From the NCBI RefSeq assembly GCF_051488685.1, contig NZ_JBPSEH010000001.1, positions 186,001 to 250,000 on the forward strand: a stretch of DNA of 64,000 bases. The letters are read 5' to 3'. The stretch comes from Melioribacter sp051488685. Lineage in GTDB: Bacteria; Bacteroidota; Ignavibacteria; Ignavibacteriales; Melioribacteraceae. Positions 8,310-16,647 of this stretch are shown here, one piece after another. The position numbers and the translations under genes are program-made. Numbering within the stretch: position 1 is the first letter of the stretch; each line of letters begins with the position of its first letter. The notes under the pieces are model-generated. The model made no database searches. It worked only from the letters and a program-made list of their open reading frames with translations, and was not told the origin of the DNA.

Positions 8310-9258
8310 CGATAATTTTCATTTTCTTTCCAATCGGCTCTACCTTAACTAGTTCAATTAGATCCGAATATTCTTCGACGGAAACAGCACTGGTCTCTAG
8401 TTTGGAAGCATTCGCCGATGCAGTTGCCGTTGCAATGCGAATAAATTCATCGAAGACCATTGATTTTTCCAGTCCATATGCAATACCTGCTACAAAAGAA
8501 TCACCGCTTCCAGTTGCATCATAAACATCTATCTCTGGAGGAAAAATTTTATAATGAAAATCAAATTTGGCAGCGTAATATGGTTGGCCTCCGTCGGTTA
8601 TAAAAATTAACTTTATTCCTTTCGAATAAAGATGTTTCATATAGCTGCGGATCTCCTCTTCACTTGAAAGCGAGATGCCGAGCGATTTTTCAATTTCATT
8701 CTTATTATTGTGAATTGCTGTTGGTACTGCGTTAAGACAATCTTCGAGATGAGGGCCGTAAGTATCGAGGATTGAAATCTTATCGTATTTATGGGCTAAT
8801 TCTATCCCATATGGAAAAATTGAATTTGCATTTGCCGATGGAGAACTGCCTGAGAAAACTACAATCGAACAATTTTTTATCATTTTATCGAGTTTCGATT
8901 TGAATTCTTCTACTTCACTGGATGTTACTTCGTTGTTTAAACCAAAAAATGTAGTCACTCGCTTATTTTTTTCTTCGATTATAAGTTCAGCAGCTCTTGT
9001 CTCGGATTTGATTGATTGAGCTGTGAAATTTATTTTTTCTTCTGTCAATACGGAACGAAGTATCTTACCGTTATTGCCACCCAAGAAAGTAAGTGCCATG
9101 TTTTGAATTCCGAAATAATTCAACTGACGGCTAACGTTTATTCCTTTTCCACCAGCTGCATAGGCTTCATTTTTACATCGATAAGATTTTCCCAGTTCAA
9201 CTTCTTCGAAGAATTTTCTTCTTTCAAGTAAAGGATTTATTGTTACGGTTAGAATCAT
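8290..9258 (-). CDS. PfkB-family hexose kinase (1-phosphofructokinase-like)
   Basis: Sugar kinase of the PfkB/ribokinase family, most like 1-phosphofructokinase or tagatose-6-phosphate kinase. Seen: the N-terminal start ILTVTINPLLERR, the GGKGINVSRQL substrate-loop signature (about residues 37-47), and the catalytic DATGSGDSFVAG motif near residue 250, where the D of GSGD is the base. The length of 322 residues is slightly over the usual 310. No PTS fructose genes are nearby, so the substrate is uncertain. It leads an operon with the Omp85 protein and rnhB; the following gene starts within its last codons. The upstream region is a long repeat array. Confidence 0.86.
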   Translation of the reverse strand: MILTVTINPLLERRKFFEEVELGKSYRCKNEAYAAGGKGINVSRQLNYFGIQNMALTFLGGNNGKILRSVLTEEKINFTAQSIKSETRAAELIIEEKNKRVTTFFGLNNEVTSSEVEEFKSKLDKMIKNCSIVVFSGSSPSANANSIFPYGIELAHKYDKISILDTYGPHLEDCLNAVPTAIHNNKNEIEKSLGISLSSEEEIRSYMKHLYSKGIKLIFITDGGQPYYAAKFDFHYKIFPPEIDVYDATGSGDSFVAGIAYGLEKSMVFDEFIRIATATASANASKLETSAVSVEEYSDLIELVKVEPIGKKMKIIDDTPRY

Positions 9259-9338
9259 AATTTTTCATTTTTTTCGATATGCTAAGATATCGATAATTCA
9301 TCAAAGATTCTCATTATTAAGGGTTTGGGGGATTTTTG

Positions 9339-10545
9339 TAATGGGGTTTGGGTGTTCGTGGTGCGGGAGTTTTGGTGTTCGTTGTGCGGGAGTTGGGGAG
9401 TTCTTTTGCTGGAATTTATGCTTTTGTTATAAGTCTATGTGAACGTGCATATCAGTCTTGTCTTTGCGAGCGGATGGAGCGAGCGAAGTAAACTCTGAAT
9501 AACCTTAAAAGTTTACTTTTACGTAAGCGGTTGCTTCGACAAGCTCAGCAACCGCTGCGTGAGTCAAATTGCACTTTATTAACATGAGATTGCTTCGTCC
9601 CGCCTTCAGCGGGACTCGCAATGACAGTTTCAGGTCTGTCTTGTCGAATGATTCCCAAAAGTCTTTGCGAGCGAGTGAAACGAGCGAAGCAAACTCTGAA
9701 AAATTCTAAAAATTCTCTTTTACTATGTCGGTTGCTTCGACAGGCTCAGCAACCGCAGATTTATAAGCTCGTTGAGTAGAGCGAAGTTCGTATCGAAACG
9801 AGCTCAGGCGGTCGTTTCGATATGCTCTTCTATCGAAGAACACTCAACGACCGCAGGATGCAGCGCTCGTCGAGTAGCACGTAGTGCGTATCGAGACGAG
9901 CTTGGGCGGTTGCTTCGGCAGGCTCAGCAACCGCTGCGTGAGTCAAATTGCACTTTATTAAAACTACATGAGATTGCTTCGTCCCGCCTTCGGCGGGACT
10001 CGCAATGACAGTTTCAGGTCTGTCTTGTCGAATGATTCCCAAAAGTCTTTGCGAGCGAGTGAAACGAGCGAAGCAAACTCTGAAAAATTCTAAAAATTCT
10101 CTTTTACTATGTCGGTTGCTTCGACAGGCTCAGCAACCGCAGATTTCTAAACTCGTTGAGTAGAACGAAGTTCGTATCGAAACGAGCTCAGGCGGTCGTT
10201 TCGATATGTTCTTCTATTGAAGAACACTCAACGACCGCAGGATGCAGCTGCTCGTCGAGTAACACGAAGTGCATATCGTAACGAGTTCGTAGCGGTTGCT
10301 TCGACAAGCTCAGCAACCGCTGCGTGAGTCAAATTGCACTTTATTAAAACTACATGAGATTGCTTCGTCCGCCTTCAGCGGGATTCGCAATGACAGAATG
10401 AGTCATCCAGTCTTTGCGAGCGAACGGAGTGAGCGAAGCAAACTCAAACAAATGCTTCTTTAGATTACTTTGTCATCCCCCCGCCTATGGCGGGGGGACT
10501 CCTCGTAATGACATTTACTGAATTGTCTTTGTGAGACAATGATGT
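9339..10545. repeat. Large composite palindrome array with ~383-bp higher-order repeat
   Basis: This gene-free 1.2-kb region begins with a G-rich block like that at 4917 (GTTCGTGGTGCGGGAG) and continues with D, B, E, D, B, A, C, A, B, E, D, B, A, C, A, B, E, D and F units. The string CTGCGTGAGTCAAATTGCAC recurs at 9554, 9934 and 10320, so two and a half copies of a 380-386 bp super-unit are arranged in tandem. Short frames that cross the array in both directions are products of the palindromes, not genes. The array fills the space between the end of trpB2 and the start of the kinase gene. Confidence 0.9.
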
Positions 10546-10622
10546 AAACTATTTAAATCCCTCGTCTTTGCAAATTAACAATTCAACTAATTCGTTTTGC
10601 GTTCATAAACGAAATTAATTCC

Positions 10623-11933
10623 TCAGGCACCGTTCAATTTATTTTCCAGATACAGCTCGTATGCGCCGAGATCAAGAAATCCATGACCAGATAAATTGAA
10701 CAATATTGTTTTAGCCTCGCCTGTTTCTTTACATCTTAACGCCTGTTCAACAACTTCTTTGACGGCATGAGAACTTTCGGGAGCCGGTACAATTCCTTCT
10801 GTTTGTGCAAAGATTTGTGCAGCTTTGAACACTTCGAGCTGTTCGTAAGCAGAAGCTGAAATAATTCCTTGATTATAAAGTAGGGAAATCGAAGGTGCCA
10901 TGCCGTGATATCTAAGTCCGCCTGCATGAATTTTAGGTGGTATAAAATCATGACCCAGAGTATACATTTTCAACAAAGGTGTCATTCCCGCTTCGTCACC
11001 GAAGTCGTACTCGTACTTGCCTTTCGTTAAAGATGGGCACGATGCAGGTTCAACTGCAATAACTTCGAGATTCTTTTTAGCACCACTGAGTTTATCCTTA
11101 ACAAACGGGAATGCTATACCGGCAAAGTTACTACCACCACCGGCACATCCAATAACGATATCGGGATAGTCGTCAACCATTTCCATTTGTAATTTGGCTT
11201 CTTCACCGATAATGGTTTGATGCAACAAAACATGATTCAATACGCTGCCCAGACTGTAATTAGTATCGTCACGCTGCACTGCAACTTCAATTGCTTCGCT
11301 TATTGCAATACCAAGCGATCCTGGTGAATCAGGGTCGGCTTCGAGCACTTTTCTACCGGCGTTTGTTAAATTTGTCGGACTTGCATGAACAGTAGCACCG
11401 AACAATTTCATGAATGTTCTTCGATACGGCTTTTGGTTATAACTAACTTTCACCATAAAGACCTCACATTCCAGTCCAAAGTGTTTACAAGCCATCGAAA
11501 GAGCGCTGCCCCATTGTCCAGCACCAGTTTCAGTTACCAGCTTTTTAATACCTGCTTTCTTATTGTAATAAGCCTGCGCATAAGAAGTATTTGTTTTATG
11601 ACTGCCAGTCGGATTTGCACCTTCATACTTAAAGTAAATCTTTGCAGGCGTGTCAAGTACTTTTTCGAGATTTGCCGCACGAATTAAAGGCGTAGGTCTA
11701 CTAATTCGATATAAATCTCTCACTTCATCGGGAATTTCGATATACCTTTCGGTAGATACTTCCTGCATAATTAAGTCCATTGGGAAAATAGCCGATAAAT
11801 CCTCCGGTCCGGCAGGTTGTTTTGTAACAGGATTTAAAGGTGGATCCATTGGCACTGGTAAATCTGCAAGAATATTGTAATAATGGGTGGGCATTTTCGA
11901 TTGCTCGAGAAAAACAATTTTGTTGTCCGACAT
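10623..11933 (-). CDS. trpB: Tryptophan synthase beta chain-like protein, TrpB2 type
   Basis: PLP enzyme that condenses indole with serine to make tryptophan. The long N-terminus (LPVPMDPPLNPVTKQPAGPEDL), the RPTPLIRA segment and the PLP-lysine motif GSHKTNTSYAQA (K near residue 112) identify the TrpB2 subclass, which is usually about 430 residues against about 400 for TrpB1; this one has 436. The phosphate-binding loop is GCAGGGSNFAG and the catalytic region ends at FNLSGHGFLDLGAYE. GGAGG lies 7 nt before the ATG. No other trp gene is adjacent. The 200 nt upstream carry a leader peptide with four Trp codons and a terminator, so expression should follow tryptophanyl-tRNA supply. That supports a biosynthetic role rather than only indole salvage. 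Confidence 0.95.
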   Translation of the reverse strand: MSDNKIVFLEQSKMPTHYYNILADLPVPMDPPLNPVTKQPAGPEDLSAIFPMDLIMQEVSTERYIEIPDEVRDLYRISRPTPLIRAANLEKVLDTPAKIYFKYEGANPTGSHKTNTSYAQAYYNKKAGIKKLVTETGAGQWGSALSMACKHFGLECEVFMVKVSYNQKPYRRTFMKLFGATVHASPTNLTNAGRKVLEADPDSPGSLGIAISEAIEVAVQRDDTNYSLGSVLNHVLLHQTIIGEEAKLQMEMVDDYPDIVIGCAGGGSNFAGIAFPFVKDKLSGAKKNLEVIAVEPASCPSLTKGKYEYDFGDEAGMTPLLKMYTLGHDFIPPKIHAGGLRYHGMAPSISLLYNQGIISASAYEQLEVFKAAQIFAQTEGIVPAPESSHAVKEVVEQALRCKETGEAKTILFNLSGHGFLDLGAYELYLENKLNGA

Positions 11934-11979
11934 TTTTTAACCTCCGTTTAATTTAGTGTAGAATAAAAATCCATATAAC

Positions 11980-12015
11980 AAAAAAGCCGTGAACGGTTCT
12001 ACCATCCACGGCTTT
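11980..12015 (-). terminator. Intrinsic terminator of the trp attenuator
   Basis: On the minus strand AAAGCCGTG and CACGGCTTT form a perfect 9-bp stem (11983-11991 with 12007-12015). A 15-nt loop can add a GGT/ACC pair, and the 3' arm runs into about seven U. It lies 46 nt before the trpB start, between the leader peptide and the gene, where a constitutive terminator would silence trpB unless it is regulated. An alternative pairing, GG(A)CTTTAA at 12032-12040 with TTAAAGCC at 12010-12017, would use up its 5' arm. Confidence 0.88.
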
Positions 12016-12039
12016 AATGACATAAAAATATTTAAAGTC

Positions 12040-12114
12040 CTAGGACGGCAGAGAAGAATATCTCCACCACCACCAGAACAAATTAACAAAAGCGATATTT
12101 AAATTTAGTTTCAT
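12040..12114 (-). CDS. trpL: Tryptophan operon leader peptide (four consecutive Trp codons)
   Basis: A 24-codon frame (starts MKLNLNIAFVNLF, ends RYSSLPS, stop TAG at 12042-12040) has four TGG codons in a row at 12075-12064. It lies upstream of the terminator before trpB. The geometry fits ribosome-mediated attenuation. The Trp codons overlap a hairpin arm (12061-12068 with 12047-12054, eight pairs including two G-U). The arm of the proposed antiterminator starts right at the stop codon. No Shine-Dalgarno sequence is seen; the predicted transcription start is within a few bases of the ATG, so the peptide may be translated from a leaderless transcript. Pairings were found by eye. Confidence 0.9.
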   Translation of the reverse strand: MKLNLNIAFVNLFWWWWRYSSLPS

Positions 12115-12121
12115 TTGACTG

Positions 12122-12152
12122 CAAAGATAAATTTTAACCGATCAATAGTCAA
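12122..12152 (-). promoter_or_regulatory. Bacteroidetes-type promoter for trpL-trpB
   Basis: Minus strand: TATCTTTG at 12129-12122 matches the TAnnTTTG -7 element, and TTG at 12152-12150 is the -33 element at 20-bp spacing. Transcription would begin at about 12113-12118, next to the leader ATG at 12114. Confidence 0.72.
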
Positions 12153-12177
12153 TAAAAAATAAAGCGTGTGAACTTCT

Positions 12178-14118
12178 TCATCCTGCCTTCTGATATTTCT
12201 CTGGCTTTAGGATTATTCCCATGTTGAGAAGTATAAAGATTGCTGACTCAGTTTTAGCCAGCGCCATTATATACTCGTCGCTGTTGCCATTGCCAAAGTC
12301 GGGAGCATTTTCGATTTCTGAAGCTTTTACATCGTAGACCGCCTCTACTTCGTCGACTATCAAACCGACTCTTATCAATAAGCCATCGACTTCATCTTCG
12401 ACAATTATAATTCGTGTTTTATCGTCGTATTCTTTTTCAGGCATGTTAAGTTTTAATCTCAAATCGATTACAGGAACTATATTTCCTCTTAAATTAATTA
12501 CGCCTTTTACATAAGACGATGTATTTGGGACAGGAGTAATCGGGAAAAGGCGAATTATTTCGATAATTTTCAGAATCTCAATACCGTAATGTTCATTTCC
12601 AAGTGTGAAACGGAGATATTTACCTTCCATATTAAGTACCGCTTTGGTTTTACTATCTCTTTGGCCTGAATTGCCCTTAACGAGGAGGGCTTTTGCTTTC
12701 GATGCCAGGTCGATTTCGCTTACATAACTTCTTGCCGCTGCCTTGTCGCTACCGTTGCATACTTGATCGGCAAACCGTTTATCGACAAATTTATTCAAGT
12801 CGATAATCGACCCGATTCCCATTTTATCGTGCATGTAATGTTGAATAAAATCGAGGTCCTGAACAACCGGATATAAATTATTTGTTTTGATCCCTTTCGG
12901 CTCGGTCAGTACATTTTTGAGAATGGGCACTTTCAAGCCGAGTTCTTTTTTCGGATCCAGGAATTCAACCGCAATTTCTGCTGCCGTCGAAGGTTTTTGT
13001 TCGATAAACTTGCCGCTGTAGACGAGCATTTCAGTAAACTCTTTCACAGCTTCCGGATAATTATTGATCAATTCTTCCTGAAATGTAACCACGCAGCAGG
13101 GGTGATTTTCCCACAGTTCGCTCGATAGAAATTGAAGTTCGGCAATTCCAGAAGCAATGGCTTTTGTACCGAGCGGCTCGGCAACTAAATAACCACTTGC
13201 ATCGGGATTGCCTGCCAGAAATTCGGGCATCTTAATGGGTGCCACTACTTCGAATTCCACATCAACACCTTTTTGTCCCGTCACGCCCGGATTCAGTCCA
13301 ATATTCTTGAAGAAAATATGCCCCAGCATATTATGAATCGACATAGTATGAGGAATATAGAAAGACTTTCCACGAAAGAAATCCGCACCGTGACTTTCCT
13401 CTTCTCCCGTCTTATTCCTTACACAGCAACTTCCGTTTTTATGTGCGAATAATACTAATTTTAATGGCACACCGTAATTATATAGATCCATTGCAAGCGG
13501 CGCCAGTATGAAGGCAACATCAGCAGAACCTTCTTCGAGCGCTTTTGCAACTGCATTCCACGAGGGCATACATTCTGTTTCCAGCTCAAAATGCTTTGGA
13601 TTTAATTCCCCCTTCTTAATTAAATGCTTCATTACCCCGAGTGTGAGATGGTCTGTAATCTGAATATGGATTGCTTTAATTCTCACCTTTCCATTGCTTG
13701 TCAGGCGGGACTCTTTCTTTTTATTTTTATCTTCGGTTTTTATTCCGAAGGCTTCGTTTATCTTTTCCTGAAGTTCATCCTTATTAAAAGGTTTAGAGAT
13801 AAAACTGCTAACTCCAGCTTCGTTGGCTTTTTCGACCTCTTTTTTTTCGCCTCTTCCTGTAGCCATCAAAAATGGGATTTTTGAAGTAGATTGGTTTTCT
13901 CTAACCCACTTCAGCAATTCAAAACCATCCATCTGTGGCATATTCCAGTCGCTTATAATCAAGTCGACTTCCGGATTATCCTTGAGATACTCAACGGCAT
14001 GGACACCGTTTTCTGCTTCTACAATATTTACATATCCGAGTGAATTTAATGTTTTGATTTCCATTTGCCGCATAACGCCGGCATCTTCGACAAGGAGGAT
14101 TCTGATATTTTTATCCAT
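12178..14118 (-). CDS. Response regulator - ABC substrate-binding - CheW fusion protein
   Basis: A 646-residue cytoplasmic protein with three recognisable parts. Residues 1-125 form a receiver domain with acidic pocket ED, phosphoacceptor D57 (LIISDWNMP) and conserved lysine in SKPFN. Residues of about 145-440 resemble a periplasmic-binding-type domain of the NMT1/NrtA (nitrate, sulfonate or pyrimidine) class, with the segments GSADVAFILAPLAMD and ENHPCCVVTF. Residues of about 500-640 form a CheW domain (LRFTLGNEHYGIEILKIIEII, GVINLRGNIVPVIDLR). No signal peptide is present, so the binding domain would work inside the cell. The composition suggests that a small ligand is sensed and coupled to a chemotaxis array, much like CheV with an added ligand domain. 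No che genes are nearby. It is a lone gene, followed by the trp leader 64 nt downstream. Confidence 0.85.
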   Translation of the reverse strand: MDKNIRILLVEDAGVMRQMEIKTLNSLGYVNIVEAENGVHAVEYLKDNPEVDLIISDWNMPQMDGFELLKWVRENQSTSKIPFLMATGRGEKKEVEKANEAGVSSFISKPFNKDELQEKINEAFGIKTEDKNKKKESRLTSNGKVRIKAIHIQITDHLTLGVMKHLIKKGELNPKHFELETECMPSWNAVAKALEEGSADVAFILAPLAMDLYNYGVPLKLVLFAHKNGSCCVRNKTGEEESHGADFFRGKSFYIPHTMSIHNMLGHIFFKNIGLNPGVTGQKGVDVEFEVVAPIKMPEFLAGNPDASGYLVAEPLGTKAIASGIAELQFLSSELWENHPCCVVTFQEELINNYPEAVKEFTEMLVYSGKFIEQKPSTAAEIAVEFLDPKKELGLKVPILKNVLTEPKGIKTNNLYPVVQDLDFIQHYMHDKMGIGSIIDLNKFVDKRFADQVCNGSDKAAARSYVSEIDLASKAKALLVKGNSGQRDSKTKAVLNMEGKYLRFTLGNEHYGIEILKIIEIIRLFPITPVPNTSSYVKGVINLRGNIVPVIDLRLKLNMPEKEYDDKTRIIIVEDEVDGLLIRVGLIVDEVEAVYDVKASEIENAPDFGNGNSDEYIMALAKTESAIFILLNMGIILKPEKYQKAG

Positions 14119-14343
14119 AGACTACCCTAAATTGAGAATTTTCCGCATTTAACTCTTATAACTAATTCAATCTGCTTTTATTATCGGATGGCTGGCAATT
14201 TTTTTTAATCGATTGATCTCAGCAGTCATTTAAATTTTATCAGAGATTTTTCAGGAACCTAAAATTATACTCAATTTTAAAAAAAACCGACATTTCATTT
14301 TTATTTACCGACAGGAATTATTTCACAAACGAAGGGGTACTCT

Positions 14344-16632
14344 ATGTTAGGACAGCATAATATCAACAAAATTGCATTTGTCGGTAATTATCTCCCCCGA
14401 CAATGCGGCATTGCCACTTTTACTTATGACCTGTACAATTCTATTTCTGAACAACACCTTTATGCTGGTAGATTTGTGGTAGCTATTAGTGATCGAGATA
14501 AGAAATTTGATTATCCACCTGAAGTTCGCTTTGAAATAATTAAACAGGACATCGATACCTACAGGAAGGCAGCAGACTTTTTAAATTACAACAATGTTGA
14601 TGTCGTTTCTGTCCAGCATGAATTTGGTATTTTTGGAGGCAACGCCGGCAGTCATGTTCTTGCATTGATTCGCGATCTTAAGATGCCGGTTGTAACCACT
14701 CTTCATACAATACTTTCAGAACCAAGTGTCGAACAGCGGCGTGTAATGGAAGAGTTGATTGCTTATTCCTCTCGTCTCGTTACTATGACAGAAAAGGGTA
14801 AAAAGTTTTTAGAAGAAATTTATAATGTGCCTGTAGATAAAATTGATTTGATTCCACACGGTATACCCGACATGCCATTTGTAGACCCGAATTTCTATAA
14901 AGATCGTTTTGGAGTTGAAGGTAAATACGTACTTCTGACATTTGGACTTCTTTCGCCTGGCAAAGGTATCGAATACGTCCTGAAAGCATTGCCTAAAGTA
15001 ATTTCGAAATTTCCCAATCTCGTTTATATTATTCTCGGTGCAACTCATCCAAACATTATAAAAGAACAGGGTGAATCGTATAGAATGAGTCTTGAAAGAT
15101 TGGCTTACGACCTGGGTATAAAAAATCATGTTATTTTCTATAATCGTTTTGTCGACGCCGAAGAACTTAAAGAATTTATTGGTGCCGCCGACATTTATAT
15201 TACACCTTACTTAAATAAAAATCAGATTACTTCCGGTACTTTATCCTATTCTTTTGGCTGCGGCAAAGCTGTAATCTCAACTCCATACTGGCATGCGGAG
15301 GAATTGCTGGCAGACAATCGCGGTATACTTGTACCTTTTGCTGATGACGAAGCAATTGCCAGTGAAATAATTAAATTACTCGAGGACGAACCACTTCGGC
15401 ATTCGATTCGCAAAAGGGCTTATATGCTGGGTCGCGAAATGGTATGGAGCAATATCGCACATTATTATTTGAATTCTTTCCAGAAAGCAAGAAGACAAAG
15501 GGCAATAAAATCGAACGGATATTTCCCCGTAAAAACCTTGAGTGAAAAACGAATGGAATTGCCCTCATTTAATTTTAATCATCTAATAAATCTATCTGAC
15601 AGTACAGGAATTTTTCAGCATGCTTATTATACGTTCCCGCGCTTTGAAGATGGATATTGCCTCGATGACAATTCGCGCGCATATTTATTGACAGTTCTAC
15701 TCGATGAACTCGGCATAGCTGACGAACAGATTTATAGACTTGCTTCAAGTTATGCTTCTTTCATCAATTTCGCTTACAACCCGGATAAAAAACGCTTTCG
15801 AAATTTTATGGACTTCAGTCGCAAATGGCTTGAAGAAATAGGTTCTGACGACGCACAGGGAAGAACCATCTGGGCTTTGGGCGCAAGTGTTGGTAGATCC
15901 ACTAAAAATTATTTCAAGGTTTGGGCGCACCAATTATTTAACGAATCGATCAATTCAATTACAGAGCTTACTTCGCCGCGAGCATGGGCTTTTGCTCTAC
16001 TTGGAATCAACGATTATTTGAATAAAATGAGCGGCGATAGACTGGTTTTAAATATTCGTGAAATACTGGTAGATAAACTCGTCACTCTCTATAAAAACTG
16101 CGCCGACGAAAACTGGAAATGGTTTGAAAATATACTCGCTTATGACAATGCACGACTATCACAAGCTTTAATATTGAGTGGACATGCAATGAACAATTCC
16201 GAGACGAAAAATATCGGTCTTGAATCTCTAAGGTGGCTGATGGAAATTCAAACCAGGGAGAAAGGATATTTAAGACCGATTGGCTCAGAAGGCTGGTACA
16301 CAAAGAATGGCAAGAAAGCCAATTTTGATCAGCAGCCTGTTTCAGCTTACGATGCAGTTTCGGCTTGTGCCGATGCGTATCGTATAACCGGTGATGAATA
16401 CTGGTACAATATGGCAAAAACAAGTTTTGAATGGTTTCTCGGAAGGAATGACCTGGGTTTGCCACTATATGACCCAAATTCCGGCGGATGCTACGACGCC
16501 CTTCATGTAGATCGTATTAATCTTAATCAAGGTGCTGAATCTACATTGTCGTTTCTTTTATCTCTTACGGAAATTTACAGAATTGAAAACATGATAAAAA
16601 CATTTGAAAGCATTAATTCTTTTCATAAATAA
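14344..16632 (+). CDS. GT4 glycosyltransferase with C-terminal alpha-helical domain
   Basis: A 762-residue protein. Residues of about 5-385 form a GT-B glycosyltransferase of family 4: the N-terminal GNYLPRQCGIATFTYDL, then VDVVSVQHEFGIFGG, then a C-terminal nucleotide-sugar domain with FGLLSPGKGIEYVLKA and FGCGKAVISTPYWHAEE. Residues of about 420-750 are helical and Trp-rich (GRTIWALGASVG, RGYL-like, WFLGRNDLG), resembling an (alpha/alpha)6 glycosidase-like barrel. AAGGGG lies 7 nt before the ATG. A GH130 gene follows 15 nt downstream. This GT4-GH130 pairing is known in Bacteroidota and Thermotogae-like bacteria and points to beta-mannoside synthesis or turnover, but the acceptor cannot be read from sequence. 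Confidence 0.87.
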   Translation: MLGQHNINKIAFVGNYLPRQCGIATFTYDLYNSISEQHLYAGRFVVAISDRDKKFDYPPEVRFEIIKQDIDTYRKAADFLNYNNVDVVSVQHEFGIFGGNAGSHVLALIRDLKMPVVTTLHTILSEPSVEQRRVMEELIAYSSRLVTMTEKGKKFLEEIYNVPVDKIDLIPHGIPDMPFVDPNFYKDRFGVEGKYVLLTFGLLSPGKGIEYVLKALPKVISKFPNLVYIILGATHPNIIKEQGESYRMSLERLAYDLGIKNHVIFYNRFVDAEELKEFIGAADIYITPYLNKNQITSGTLSYSFGCGKAVISTPYWHAEELLADNRGILVPFADDEAIASEIIKLLEDEPLRHSIRKRAYMLGREMVWSNIAHYYLNSFQKARRQRAIKSNGYFPVKTLSEKRMELPSFNFNHLINLSDSTGIFQHAYYTFPRFEDGYCLDDNSRAYLLTVLLDELGIADEQIYRLASSYASFINFAYNPDKKRFRNFMDFSRKWLEEIGSDDAQGRTIWALGASVGRSTKNYFKVWAHQLFNESINSITELTSPRAWAFALLGINDYLNKMSGDRLVLNIREILVDKLVTLYKNCADENWKWFENILAYDNARLSQALILSGHAMNNSETKNIGLESLRWLMEIQTREKGYLRPIGSEGWYTKNGKKANFDQQPVSAYDAVSACADAYRITGDEYWYNMAKTSFEWFLGRNDLGLPLYDPNSGGCYDALHVDRINLNQGAESTLSFLLSLTEIYRIENMIKTFESINSFHK

Positions 16633-16647
16633 AAAAGGGAGCTCGTT

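Noticed and set aside
9772..10042. Overlapping frames on both strands in the 9.3-10.5 kb array
   Set aside because: Both are translations of the same palindromes and share peptide fragments with other arrays; no gene features.
10570..10610. Hairpin AATTCGTTT...AAACGAAATT after trpB as a terminator
   Set aside because: The stem has a bulge and there is no U-run on either strand.
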